A program made the translations under genes and the position numbers. A stretch of 64,000 nt of DNA from the NCBI RefSeq assembly GCF_001640025.1, contig NC_031672.1, positions 310,001-374,000 on the forward strand. Reading direction: 5' to 3'. Origin of the DNA: Sugiyamaella lignohabitans. Taxonomy: Eukaryota > Ascomycota > Dipodascomycetes > Dipodascales > Trichomonascaceae. This document shows positions 18,093-29,085 of this stretch, piece after piece (within the stretch, counting starts at the first letter, position 1; the number at the start of each line of letters is the position of its first letter). Under the pieces are notes generated by a model, which was not told the origin of the DNA, made no database searches, and saw nothing but the letters and a program-made list of their open reading frames with translations.

Positions 18093-19832
18093 ACAGGTCC
18101 CACACGTATATCTATAGACACGGAATACATCACAGTTTTCCTGAACCGGGTGCTGCCTCCGGCGGCTGGGGCTCTGCCCCAGACCCCGTGGCTCCTCTCG
18201 CTTCGCTCGAGTCGGCCCCGTCGACGGTCCCAGCCGCTCCGCGAAGCGGAGCACAACCAGGGTCTGGGGCGGAGCCCCGGCCGCCGGAGGCATGTCCCCA
18301 GAGCCAGCCCCCCAGTCGCATCGGTGCTGAGACGTGCGTATCTGCGATGAGGGCAGCGACACGTCTGATACGCGTCGGGGTTGTTAATTGTTCCTTTTTC
18401 GGACGGTAATCTTCACCGGTTCGTACAAAGAAGCACGGTTTGGTGTCATTGCCCGATTGATCGGTCTATGCTTGTTTCACGATAGGGGGTGGGTAAGGGG
18501 GTGTCTGCTGTGGTCTCTTGTGTTTGGGGCTTGGCTTTTCAAATGAATTAGATTTGGGTGATTGTGAGGTTGGAACTGGGTGATTTCTGGTGGTCTGGGA
18601 GCTGTGTTAGTGGATAATGGGAATGAAATTGTGAGGAGTTTGTGGGTGATGAGAGAGCGTGAGCTGGATTCAGGGATACTCGCGAGTTTTTCACCATCTC
18701 ACTCTGGTGTCAATCAATGTAACCCCTAATTATGGTTTTCTCCTTATCCAGGCAGTACCCCTAACATCCCAGATCTAAGTGTGCATCAGTAGTTAACAAT
18801 AAAAGTCTACTTGAGCCCCTAATTGGGACCGTCAGTTCACAAGTAGACACTGTGAGACCAGCTAAAACAAAGCCTGTCGCGTCACACAAAACCAAGGCTA
18901 TCCAGACACACGACAAGGATTGTTTTAAACCAAGTAAAACCACTCTTACGCTTGTTTTGGCCCTATTTTCTCGCTTAGAAGCCCTCAGGCCGACGCTGAT
19001 CTTTAATATTCATTTTGCATGGTAATGCAGATAGCAGACCACTAGATCGATAGTGTAAATAATAAAGTCAAAGTTAGGGAATTAATATAATTAATTCCGG
19101 CCATTTGGTTACCTCTCTCCGTATTGATCAGTGAAAAATTTCCGTGCGGTTTCTTTGTACCACTTTTTCTTTCTGTTTATATTCGACAGGTTTTCCTTTT
19201 CCGGCTGCCTTGAAACCTTTATTCTTTTTTAAGTTTGAACTTTAAAGTTGGAAAAAGAAGGTGCACAGTTAGGGTCTGACAAGATCTCATCTGGATGCTT
19301 CGACTTGGCTCGGTTTTCATTACTTGCTAGGTTTTAGTTTTTATTCCGAGGTTAATTCGATTTATTTGTTTTGTTTGGTTGTATTTGATTATACAAGAAA
19401 AGATCAAGAACTAGCATCAACGGCCAACTAGTTCTGTCAATCCGTCAACAAACTCGTTCGATATTGTTAGTTTAGTTTACTAGTATCATTCATCGTGCGT
19501 AACGTTGCGCGTACGATTCCCGATCGCTGACTTTCGTAGAACCGATATCTTGATCAATCGGACCACTAGTTTTGTCAAGTTACAGACCACTATCAAATTG
19601 GATTCACTAAACAATAGAGATAATTGCCGATAGACAAAGAACAAAGTATCAGCACCCTCACCGTTGCACAATAGTCAATCGAAATCGAACATTGTTCCAG
19701 TCGCATATCACGCAACTTATCACCCCTTGGCTAGTCACTGGCTACAGATAGACTCTCAAGAGTGGGCTAGCTAGCTTGTTTTTTTTTTTTTTTTGCTTTG
19801 TTTTTTTGCTTTTGGGATTTAGATTTTGAAAT
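18093..19832. other. Long intergenic region between the chitinase and Arf-GEF genes
   Basis: Holds GFE-14 near the chitinase end. The remaining 1.5 kb has no supported gene; it is G/T-rich at 18480-18650 and AT-rich after that, and ends in a T tract (about 19777-19795) just before the Arf-GEF start. Probably the 3' region of the chitinase and a long promoter for the GEF. Confidence 0.5.
18154..18292 (+). repeat. GFE-14: full foldback copy 3' of the chitinase
   Basis: Begins 62 bp after the chitinase stop. Type A arm on the left (CGCTTCGCTCGAG), C-type hairpin on the right (GCTCCGCGAAGCGGAGC). It is the last intact copy before a 36-kb stretch without any. Confidence 0.92.
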
Positions 19833-22741
19833 ATGCCAAAGGAACGAGATTCTCCGAAAAAACCATCTGGGTTTTTTCGTCGATTATTCGGAAATTCCAA
19901 TAGTGGTTCCAAACCAAACTCAATTTCAAGATCCAACAATAATATTGTTCTTTCACCAACTGGGTCAAAAAATATTTCAACTGGCGCACAGCTCAACCCC
20001 AGTAATTCTAAACTGCCGAATAGTGCCTCGCAAAGATCTGGTCTAGCACTTGACTCTGAAAGCATAGCGCCTTCCAGTCCAAAGAAAATTATTTATAGCA
20101 TGGTAAGTGCTCAGAGTATGCATGTGTAACGTTGGCTAGTTTATTCTGTTCATTCGTTCGCTTCTCTTGAAAATTAACAAGTTACTAACATATCCTTTAG
20201 ACACCGAGCGAGTCTGATCCAAAGCCACCAATGACTCCTGTTAATAATGAATCCAATGAACCAAATGAATCGAGTGAACCGACTGAACCAAGTGTACAAA
20301 GTGGATCAAAGGTTAATGAGGACCCTCTGATAAGTGATTCCAAAACCACTTTAGCTGCTGCTAATATCTCGAATGTCGAGGGTACTGAGTCTAGCGCTGT
20401 ATACCAAAAGGCGGAACATCCAACGACAGCGACTGACGATGCCGACGCTGAAGGTGTCACTCCTGAACCTTATTCCACCAATTCAACTGCCACAGATCTG
20501 ACTGGACCCAGTGATCACAAGATGTCTCCTTCGAGCTCGCTATCAAGTATCCATGCCGAAGGCGGCACATCAGCCTCTAAAAGCAGTGGGTCTCCTGCTG
20601 GGCCTCAGACGCCTGTTCAGTCAATTAATAAGGAGATCATCGAAGGAGACGACGATAAATCCACAGATTCCTCGCCATCTGTTGCTAAAAGTCTCTATCA
20701 ACATACGGCAACTTTTGTTAATGAAGATGAATACGCCAGTTGGCTCGGTAGCGATGGCGAGACTCAGCAGGCAGTTCGAGTTGAGTATATGTCTCTATTT
20801 GATTTCAAGAGTAAAAGCATTTTAAGTGCTCTGAGAATCCTATGTGACAAACTATACATGAAAGGAGAGTCACAGCAGCTGAATAGAGTCATTGAAGCAT
20901 TTTCACAATCGTGGGTCTCCCAAAACCCAAAGCATGGATTCTATGATGCCAATGTCGTCTACACCATTACCTATGCATTAGTCCTTCTCAATACTGATCT
21001 GTATGCTGCGGATCATAGTACCACCAAGAAAATGTCGAGATCAGTTTTCATTCAGAATACCCTAGAAACTGTTCGTGCTCAACGAGGACCCTTACCAAAC
21101 TCTCCTAATCTGAGCCGTAGATCTGAAGACTTTTCCTCTAGAAGAATATCGGTAGTATCGTCAAATCACGATACTTTGATGGTACAAGATGCGAACGTCG
21201 AGCCATTATCAAAAGAATGGGAATTCCAGCTGGAAATGGTATTGAAATCATTTTATTCCTCAGTATCTAAAGAAGCATTGCAACTACATATTATTGAGCA
21301 CGCGCCATTTTCACCCCTGTCGAGAATCTACTCTCCTACAGGGCATGATCATACCCCTTCTATCCTGTCAGCAAGCCAGGCTCAGAATTCAGGTGCTTCC
21401 TCTATATTTGGAAGAATGAACTTTGGTAGATTAAGAGGAAGCAAGAATCTTGAACCCCATCAGAGTCGAATTGCATTGAATGATCGCGCTGCTGAGGGGT
21501 TTAGACATGATTCGCTTGCATCTTCTTATTCGCTAGAAACAAGCGTGACAAATAATTTCGGGTTCAGCCGCCATGCTGTAGGATTTGCTGGTCTACTGTG
21601 GAATTCGATGATTAAAGAGGAAGATAGTGGTGCTCAGAGTACAGGAGATGACGACGATTTTGCTGACTTTTCAAAGATTGAGAAAGAGTTGGCCGATGAA
21701 ACCGAATTAGAACTTCTTGGCGCGCCATGGGCAAAGGAAGGTATCTTGATGTACAGACCGTATGTGGATCCTAGTACAGGAAAGAAGCCTAGAAAGAAGG
21801 ACTGGACAAAGGTGTTTATGGTTGTCCAAAGAGGTCAGTTAAAGATGTTCAAATTCGATATGTCATCTAGTAGTCATGGGGCTGTCAATGGAGCTGTAGG
21901 TGGAGGTAACTGGATGGAAAATGCTCAACTTGTTGATGGTTTCCATTTGTGCCATACCATGGCCCAGGAGCTGCCACCACCCAAGAAATCCAATGGTTTT
22001 GCCGCAGTATGGTCCTTGACATTGCCACAACGAGGACTTCTAGTTTTCCAAGCTGGTACTCCCGAAGTTGCTAGAGAATTCGTTTATACCTGTAATTTCT
22101 GGGCAGGAAGACTTTCAAAAGAGCCCTTTGACGACCCTGTCAGTAACATGGAATACGGATGGACAGCTGCATTGGACTCCAGTTCTGGCAAGTCTGGCAG
22201 TGCACTCATGACTACACCGTCTACAGCTACATTGAGACGACCTGGTAGTTCGGCTGGACATAGAGTATTGCCTGGAGACAGACTGACTATTAAAGAGTGG
22301 AAACCCACTGGTCATAACATGGTAGTGTCAGACCTGAACGAAGAGAAGCAACTAAAGACTCTTCAGGAATACATCAAGCGAGCGGAAAATGATCTCACCG
22401 AACACAATGCCTTGGTATCAAAGTTGGCACAAGCATATACCCCATCTACAACTAATTGGAGCAAGGCTCACACTAACTGGGAAAACAAATCTCAATTCCT
22501 TCTTCAACAGGTGATTCGTTACAAGATTTACGTTGAAGTACTTGACAAGGCTATCAAAGACAGACTTGAAAAGTTCCCTGTCAAATCCGAAACTGATGGT
22601 GATGCTCAGGATGACCTAACAGTTTCAGATGGTGGTTTGCCAGTAAAAGACCCATCGCTTGCGGTCTTTGATAAGGGCTCACCCAATGGTGAAAAATTTT
22701 CCAGCGTAACTGTCGAAGCTCATCAAGTTATTGCTGCATAG
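19833..22741 (+). CDS. Sec7-PH domain Arf guanine nucleotide exchange factor, two exons
   Basis: Exons 19833-20102 and 20201-22741, 936 aa. Sec7 domains catalyse GDP/GTP exchange on Arf GTPases. A disordered N-terminus (FFRRLFGNSNS) and a Pro/Glu/Ser-rich region come first. The Sec7 domain covers about 255-395, with FDFKSKSILSALRILCDKLYM, the Glu-finger segment GESQQLNRVIEAF, and YALVLLNTDLYAAD. A PH domain follows at about 603-737 (GILMYRPYVDP, then KKDWTKVFMVVQRGQLKMF), and a helical C-terminus at about 800-885. This order fits the plasma-membrane EFA6/PSD-like or Syt1/Yel1-like GEFs rather than the large Golgi ones; which ortholog is uncertain. The 98-bp intron has GTAAGT, TTACTAAC and TTTAG, with no foldback repeat. 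Confidence 0.9.
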
Positions 22742-23198
22742 ATAATATGTGACCATGTCTAATATTTTTATTCTCTTACGATATTTAATGATTAATTATT
22801 GCTTATTTATTTGCAAATTTTATGTTTCCTACAGAACTGCTGCTCACTTGACTACAGCGCTGGAACCGCATCAGAGCTCATTATCCTCTGTCAGCTAACA
22901 TATCTATTCAAGCTAAATTACGAACGATAACAATGGCAACCAGGATATTAAAAGAATAGTTTAGGGAGAACAATATAAAAAAAAAAGTCTTCACTTGTAA
23001 TATGGCAAAATCCGGGATGATCACGTGATAGGTTTGATAAGCTTTTAAGCACGGCGCTAGCACCTCAGCTCGGGGTGCTCACTTCATGAACATTAGAAAG
23101 CGTTGTACACACCATCATCATATATACAGATACCAATAGTCGATTCCATATAGATTCGATTATTTATAAATTCTGACACATCTACCACGCTCTAAACA
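22742..23198. other. Intergenic region before PUP3
   Basis: AT-rich DNA with an A run at about 22978-22986 and a TCACGTGA palindrome at about 23020. No gene is seen. I found no exact proteasome-associated control element (GGTGGCAAA). Confidence 0.5.
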
Positions 23199-24013
23199 AT
23201 GTCAAACCCACAGGAAATAAATGGTATGAAATGCATTGCCATTGAGAATGATTCGGACAAGGTGGCGGAGTAAGACATCAGCCGCCACCCAGTGGTTTGC
23301 AACTTGTCAAGATTGCCAATTGGTTATTCTATTTTGTAATTAAAACAAGAAATTGCAGCCTTTGTTGAGTCATGGTGTTTAAATTCCATTAAGAAAGCCG
23401 AATTTATACTAACGATATAGGTGGTGTGGCTGTGGCCATGGCTGGCAAAGATTGTATTGCAATCGCTTGCGATCTGAGATTGGGTATGCAGTCAGTGGGA
23501 GTGTCGAGTAATTTCGAAAAGATTTTTGAATATGACAGTGTATACTTGGGCCTTACCGGTCTAGCGACCGACGTGATTACCTTGTCAGAGGAATTCAGAA
23601 TGAAGCATAACATGTACAAGATGAGAGAAGAGCGACGGATGGAACCAGATACTTTTGCTAATTTGGTATCTTCCTCTTTGTACGAAAAGAGATTTGGTCC
23701 ATACTTTGTCGGCCCAATTGTGGCGGGTCTTAATTCAAAGACGGGAAAGCCATTCATATGCGGCTTCGATTTGATTGGTGCCATTGACTTTGCTAAAGAT
23801 TTCATTGTTGCCGGTACTGCTACTGATCAGCTGTATGGAATGTGCGAGTCTCTATGGGAACCGGATCTTGAACCTGAAGATTTGTTCGAGACCATTTCAC
23901 AAGCATTGCTCAATGCGCAAGACCGTGATGCTCTAAGTGGTTGGGGTGCTGTTGTATACATCATTACAAAAGACAAGGTCGTCAAGCGACTATTAAAGAC
24001 TAGACAAGACTAG
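23199..24013 (+). CDS. PUP3: 20S proteasome subunit beta-3, two exons
   Basis: Exons 23199-23223 and 23421-24013, 205 aa, the same length as S. cerevisiae Pup3. Beta-3 is one of the four non-catalytic beta-ring subunits of the core protease. The first exon encodes only MSNPQEIN plus one base of a Gly codon; splicing to GGTGTGGCTGTG gives INGGVAVAMAGKDCIAIACD, which matches the family. Diagnostic segments include LGMQSVGVS, LGLTGLATDV, RFGPYFVGPIVAGLNSKTGK, FIVAGTATDQLYGMCESLW and DRDALSGWGAVVYII. The intron (197 bp) starts GTATGA and ends TACTAACGATATAG. Because exon 1 is 25 nt long, a simple frame search gives a false start inside exon 2. Confidence 0.96.
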
Positions 24014-24791
24014 TGTTATATTAATAGATGTCTGTTATTATTTACGGAAGCTAACTAACTTTGCTAGCAGTCCATACATTGATAAGATGCTGGATTAGCA
24101 AAAAAACTAGGATCAATGGATGTTAAATACAACATCTATTGTAGTAATGCTCAAGCTTTTAAAGGGTTATGACTCTACATATATTTTAAGGTACCTATTT
24201 AACTGGGTCAATCTATGTTAATCCAGTGTAAATAATGAAATTTAGTAGGATCCAGAACTAATTAGCACTGGAGTGGGAGTCTTGATTTACAGCTCAGAAA
24301 GATCGGCTCAGAATGAGAAACTTCAAAATGCCATTGTACCCTTGGAAATCAAAAAAAAAAAATTTATTTAATCCGTGTCAGACTCTGTAGTAAAGCTTGC
24401 AATTAAATTTGATTCTTAGATAGTTCAAATTTTAAATATGAGGCCAAAATATTGAAGGTTATACAGTCCTGAACTCCTAGTTAATACTGGCCGACTTGGA
24501 GATAGCAGCATAAGACCCGCTTAACAGCATAAACTTCAAAAAATAATCCACAGCCGTAGTTCCTGTATAACCCCAGAGTTGGTTTTATTTTTCAGGTATA
24601 ATTGCAAGAATAACCATTGAAAGATTCAAGTGCTTTCACTTGTGAAAAATTCCCATTGATCTGTGGGTAGTACAATATACCATAGCCTTCCAAGACACAT
24701 ACATTCTATTACAACTTATATCGCCTATGATTCATCTCTACCCACAGCTAACTTGTTTCCTCACAGTATTAAGTCATAATCTGGCACTATC
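24014..24791. other. Intergenic region after PUP3
   Basis: About 780 bp of AT-rich DNA with an A run at about 24351-24361. No coding frame or RNA gene is supported. Confidence 0.5.
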
Positions 24792-26996
24792 ATGAAGCCT
24801 CCTTTGGGAGTGAGTGAGATTTTGCGGTCTTGCTTACTTGTTCAGAGTAGGAGGCAAGGTACTCGAAAAGCTTGTTTATATTTGGGCCACAGCCAACGTG
24901 CTTATATGAAACCTATTCGGTTAGCGACGACAAAAGAGCTCCATGATGCCTCGACCATACCATCAATAACTGTAGAAAAGACGAATCCTTCTGAGATGTT
25001 ATCACATTCAAAGAAGGAGGTCGTGCCAATGGCCTCACGCGCTACGCCAACTACTAGGACAATATCTAAAATCTCTGCCTCGCATGCCAATAAGATAACC
25101 GAATCTCTACCCAAGTCTCATAAACGTGCAATAAGCCATATCATATCTATTCTATCTCAAACAAGTCTCTTAGAATGTCAGACAATCTCATTTGAGAGAT
25201 ACAAAAGAGAAATTGAACCGCATCTGTTCCAAGTAAGATATTCGCAACATGATTTTGACCTGGTGCTGTCACTCTATCAATGCGGACATGGGGAAATCGC
25301 TTACAAGCTCCAAACTATATTGGCTGCTCAATGGCCCTACTCTGCTGATGTCAAGGCTACAATAGTGACCAGTTTAGGCTTACTCGTATCGCAAGGAAAG
25401 CCAGAATATGCGGAGAGCTTTCTAAATCTACTAATTGAGAAGTTCGATGAAGAGCAGTACGAAATGTTTTCAAGATCCCTAAGGTTAACGGTATCAGATT
25501 CTGATAAAGATGATCCAAATGTAAGAAAAATAGGTGGTCTGTCTGTAGACAAGAAGTCGCCTCCAATCCCTGATAGTGGGGATTCACAAGACATCTTTTC
25601 TACTTTGAAGAACCCGCGACGATTTAAATATTTCGTTGCCAATGCATTGGTAAAATTCGCTCTGGAACTAGGTGATCCTCTCCTAGCGGCATCCCTCCTT
25701 ATTCAATTCCGATCTGATTTTGTCTACATTCAAACTAATTCCATTTACAATTGCATTCGTGGACTACTTGTCTACGACCCATATTTAAACCCTTTTCTAA
25801 TAAGGGCAATTTACAATATTTATTGTGCATATCCTAATGATCGAGTCTTGTTTGACTCTGAAATGAAAAGAAAACTAACAATGAATGGCATTCGCTATTG
25901 CAAAAACAAATATCCATCTTTCGCCAATGAATGCTTTAACCTGGCTGTCAAGCTCAAGGGTGACCCCGTACCGATAGTCGCGGTCTACAAAATGATCATG
26001 CTCAACTTGCAATATAATAACGTCACCCAAGCATCTAACATTTGGAAAGCTTTTTCAAGTTCTCTTGGCGAATTTGACAATCATGATAGGCTGACGATAT
26101 CCGCTCTATTGCTGAGATTATCAAAAGATAAAAAATATCTTCCAGTTTCGGTTGCTATTGCTAGCTCGCTACAACCATCTTATTATAACCTAGAAGGCAT
26201 AACCGAAGGACTTCTGTTGACATGTGCACGCTCCAAAAACGTCGAGTTGATAGAAAAAATATATCCACATTTGGAGCAGCCATTTCGGCGATCCACTTTG
26301 ACAGCACTGCTAAAATTACACCTGGTATTAGACGATTCTTCTGGTGTTGAAAAGCTTTTGTTAGAAATCAATAGCAGAAAAAAAACTGGCTCGAGTACAC
26401 ATCATAATGGTGGACTCAATGAAGTCGAACTGTCGTCTATTATAGAAGAGCTGTCGAATCATGATACTAGTCGCGCCGAGACATTCTTAGAAAGATTTTC
26501 GACATGGCCCAGCAAACTGCTGCTTCGGTCATACGCTGCAATCTCAAATCGGGCCATTGAGAAAAAGGAGTGGGCAACCTACCAAAAATATCTGGATCTT
26601 CTCTTAGATCACGATGATTCTCGTGATCTAAGTGACGTATGCTGTATAGAAAACATACAGCTGAAAGCAGAATGCAGCAAACTGTCAGAGTCTACAAGCT
26701 CGTTTCACTCCGTGCAAAGACTACACCAGTCTCTAACTGGTCCTCGGCGGAAATTTTATAAAACTCGCGAACGATTAGTTGGACTGCATATTATCTGTGA
26801 TACAGCTCTAAAACTTCAGACCCGAGCCACATCCATTATCCAATGGCTTGTACTGGAATATTTGAACCTTGGGTTGGCTCATAATGACATACGGCAGCAT
26901 CTCCAAATGAGACACGGATTTCGGATCCTGCCTCCTGATATTCAGCAAAAGTGGCTCTCAAGCCTCGAACCTCATGACCAACAAACAAACCTGTAA
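24792..26996 (+). CDS. Probable mitochondrial helical-repeat (PPR-like) protein
   Basis: Single exon, 734 aa. The N-terminus is basic with scattered Ser and hydrophobic residues (LRSCLLVQSRRQGTRKACLYLGHSQRAYMKP), resembling a mitochondrial presequence. From about residue 115 to the end the protein is almost entirely predicted helix, with short paired-helix segments (YKLQTILAAQWPYSADVKATIVTSL; ALVKFALELGDPLLAASLL; ECFNLAVKLKGDPVPIVAVYKMIML) like those of fungal PPR/TPR-type factors that handle mitochondrial mRNAs. Individual repeats are too divergent to count, and no specific ortholog is recognised. Function as an organellar RNA or translation factor is inferred only. Confidence 0.7.
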   Translation: MKPPLGVSEILRSCLLVQSRRQGTRKACLYLGHSQRAYMKPIRLATTKELHDASTIPSITVEKTNPSEMLSHSKKEVVPMASRATPTTRTISKISASHANKITESLPKSHKRAISHIISILSQTSLLECQTISFERYKREIEPHLFQVRYSQHDFDLVLSLYQCGHGEIAYKLQTILAAQWPYSADVKATIVTSLGLLVSQGKPEYAESFLNLLIEKFDEEQYEMFSRSLRLTVSDSDKDDPNVRKIGGLSVDKKSPPIPDSGDSQDIFSTLKNPRRFKYFVANALVKFALELGDPLLAASLLIQFRSDFVYIQTNSIYNCIRGLLVYDPYLNPFLIRAIYNIYCAYPNDRVLFDSEMKRKLTMNGIRYCKNKYPSFANECFNLAVKLKGDPVPIVAVYKMIMLNLQYNNVTQASNIWKAFSSSLGEFDNHDRLTISALLLRLSKDKKYLPVSVAIASSLQPSYYNLEGITEGLLLTCARSKNVELIEKIYPHLEQPFRRSTLTALLKLHLVLDDSSGVEKLLLEINSRKKTGSSTHHNGGLNEVELSSIIEELSNHDTSRAETFLERFSTWPSKLLLRSYAAISNRAIEKKEWATYQKYLDLLLDHDDSRDLSDVCCIENIQLKAECSKLSESTSSFHSVQRLHQSLTGPRRKFYKTRERLVGLHIICDTALKLQTRATSIIQWLVLEYLNLGLAHNDIRQHLQMRHGFRILPPDIQQKWLSSLEPHDQQTNL

Positions 26997-27311
26997 ATAG
27001 TAACCATTTCATGCGCAGTCATGAATTAATAGCATAGATTAGAGACGTTGCATTACTTTTAATATACTTCGCAGTCCTTGACTACCCGAACCATTCATCC
27101 TAATCTTTTTGACCAGTGATTATCCCGAGTCATCATCAAATATAACTGCCGGATCTAACTGGCCCTAAAATTAGATAAAAAATCATACCTTGTGATACAG
27201 AGATGCAGGTCAAGAGAATTCATTTCAATTGAAACTACTTGCGTATTTACAATAATCAATAAAATAATAACTATGTACAATGTGTTTCAGCCCTTACGGT
27301 AATATCATCGT
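26997..27311. other. Intergenic region, convergent 3' ends
   Basis: AT-rich DNA between the convergent helical-repeat gene and AIM11. Nothing further is seen. Confidence 0.5.
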
Positions 27312-27812
27312 TTATTTTAGGACTTCATTGAGACTCTTTTCAACCTCAGCCACTTCTGGGTCGACTGGGAGCTGTGAAAGCTCTAATTCATGCTTTGCGC
27401 CTCCTAGCTTGTTTTTCATAGCGATCGAAAACTCTCTAATGCTACCAATATCCATGATCCATGCAGTGGCTGTGATTCCCATGGCAAAAGATGACACGGA
27501 CAGCATTGTAGCATGGGAAACAGCTTGAACAGCATCTTTCACGAAGTTGAATTGAGGGGGTCTGTGATTGGCCTCAAATAAATTGGGTCGATCTGTATGG
27601 AGTTAGCTTAAGCCCTTGACTCGTCATACCTCATCTAATATGGAATGAGATGAGATGAATAAAATAGAATCGAAAATTGGAAAGTATTACTCACATCTTC
27701 GAGCAGCTACGGACCGCTTCGCATAGAGGGCCGCTGCAATAGTCAAAGTAGTAGTAGCAGTGAATGCTAAAATCTGTTTAGTCTGACGAGCAGTTCTTTC
27801 TTCTGGCGTCAT
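27312..27812 (-). CDS. AIM11: AIM11 family mitochondrial membrane protein, two exons
   Basis: Exons 27695-27812 and 27312-27592, 132 aa, against 137 in S. cerevisiae. Aim11 is a small fungal mitochondrial protein of unknown molecular role, named from a screen for altered mitochondrial inheritance. Exon 1 encodes MTPEERTARQTKQILAF and a first hydrophobic segment, ending in AARR. The codon split over the intron restores RRYRPNLFEANHRPPQFNF, the family signature, followed by KDAVQAVSHAT and a second membrane segment (MLSVSSFAMGITATAWIMD). The 102-bp intron has GTGAGT, GCTAAC and ATACAG. The gene is divergent from CMC2, with 260 bp between start codons, so they probably share a promoter. Confidence 0.88.
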
Positions 27813-28072
27813 ATTTATTTCTGGTATTTTTTGAGGCTGCGTCTCAGTTAATATCTTTTTAAAAAAAAACTTGAAAATAACCAGAAGAGAAGCGATCTAG
27901 CACTGGCAGAATGTCGTTATCGCCTCTCGGCTCAGATCTCCTCCACCCTGCATATACTGAAATTTCACGAACTTCTTAATTTGCCCTTACCCATTTGAAT
28001 ATCAGCTCATTAACTAGCTCAAATTAATATTGATCTTATCCGACAGAGCTCATTACTTTCTCACTTGTTAAT

Positions 28073-28547
28073 ATGCATCCACAAATCACTGAAAGACGAA
28101 GAAAATGTAAGTGTATTTAGATTCCAGATGATATTGAGATATTATCTATTTCTCTGGTAAGATTTATGCCTCTTAAAGATCATCCAAAGTTACAGTTTAT
28201 CCAGTCCTGAGTAACGAGGTCACTTAGTAGCATTGATATTGTGAACTCTACTCGTTATATATACCAATATCAGAACTAACATTTTAGTCTGTGGTGAATT
28301 TGTTAAAGCCCTGGAAGAATGCCATGCCCGAGGTGTTCTGGCGACGTCGACAGGAGCCTGCGAACCTGCTGCTCATGCTTTAAACATGTGTCTTCGAAGA
28401 GAAAGACTTGAGAGACAATCACAGCATTTCAAAGAAGCATCTGAGAAGAGGAAAGCAGTTGAGAAGAGATGGAAAGAAATGGAGGAAGAAGAGTTTGGAC
28501 CTGGAGGGCATCTTAAGAAGGTGCTTGCCGTGCAGAGCCAAAAATAG
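28073..28547 (+). CDS. CMC2: COX assembly mitochondrial protein 2, twin CX9C, two exons
   Basis: Exons 28073-28106 and 28288-28547, 97 aa. Cmc2 is a small intermembrane-space protein imported by the Mia40 pathway and needed for cytochrome c oxidase biogenesis. The protein starts MHPQITERRRKF. Splicing brings in CGEFVKALEEC and then CEPAAHALNMC, both exact CX9C motifs, followed by a charged helix (KRKAVEKRWKEMEEEEFG) with the family's EKRWK segment. The donor is GTAAGT and the acceptor AACTAACATTTTAG (181-bp intron). The first exon is only 34 nt, so the gene is easily missed by frame searches. Divergent from AIM11. Confidence 0.93.
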
Positions 28548-29085
28548 AGTCTGGCTAATAAAGTACGGCCAACTAAAACTGCACTCAGCTTTGTAATTTG
28601 AATTCTTAGTGGAATCCTCATTATCAAGCTGTCCTATTTAATTACAGTCTCGCCTGTTGCAATATCTAGTGTATATCTAGTGTAAATAGTATTTAATGAT
28701 ATCTTGAAAAACTCGGTGAATAAGCGATACTTCAGAACCCATTATACTTGTGTAGTGAGAGATACAAGGGCTCTCTCAGACCCCTTTTGAGCACAATGAG
28801 AAGAATAATTCACCAGAGACGAAGCTTCATCATCGAATAAGTTCGGTGGGTTCATGATAGTTAAAATGGCTTGCACGTGATACTTCTCTGCAATAGCGAT
28901 CTTCATGTACATTCACAATCGCTAACATCCAGGCATATAAACTGTTTTGTTGACATTCAAAAAGGAAAGACCGGATTGATTTGGTGTAGCAATATTTGGA
29001 ATAGAAAGGAAGCATATTATTTACCGCAATGAGCATTGAAGTTTTGACAGCTTATGATAACATTGGGTGCTAGCAGCAGTAAAAG
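28548..29085. other. Intergenic region between CMC2 and the Rictor homolog
   Basis: AT-rich DNA without a supported gene. A short GGGCTCTCTCAGACCCC at about 28768 weakly recalls the foldback arm but is too short to call. Confidence 0.45.
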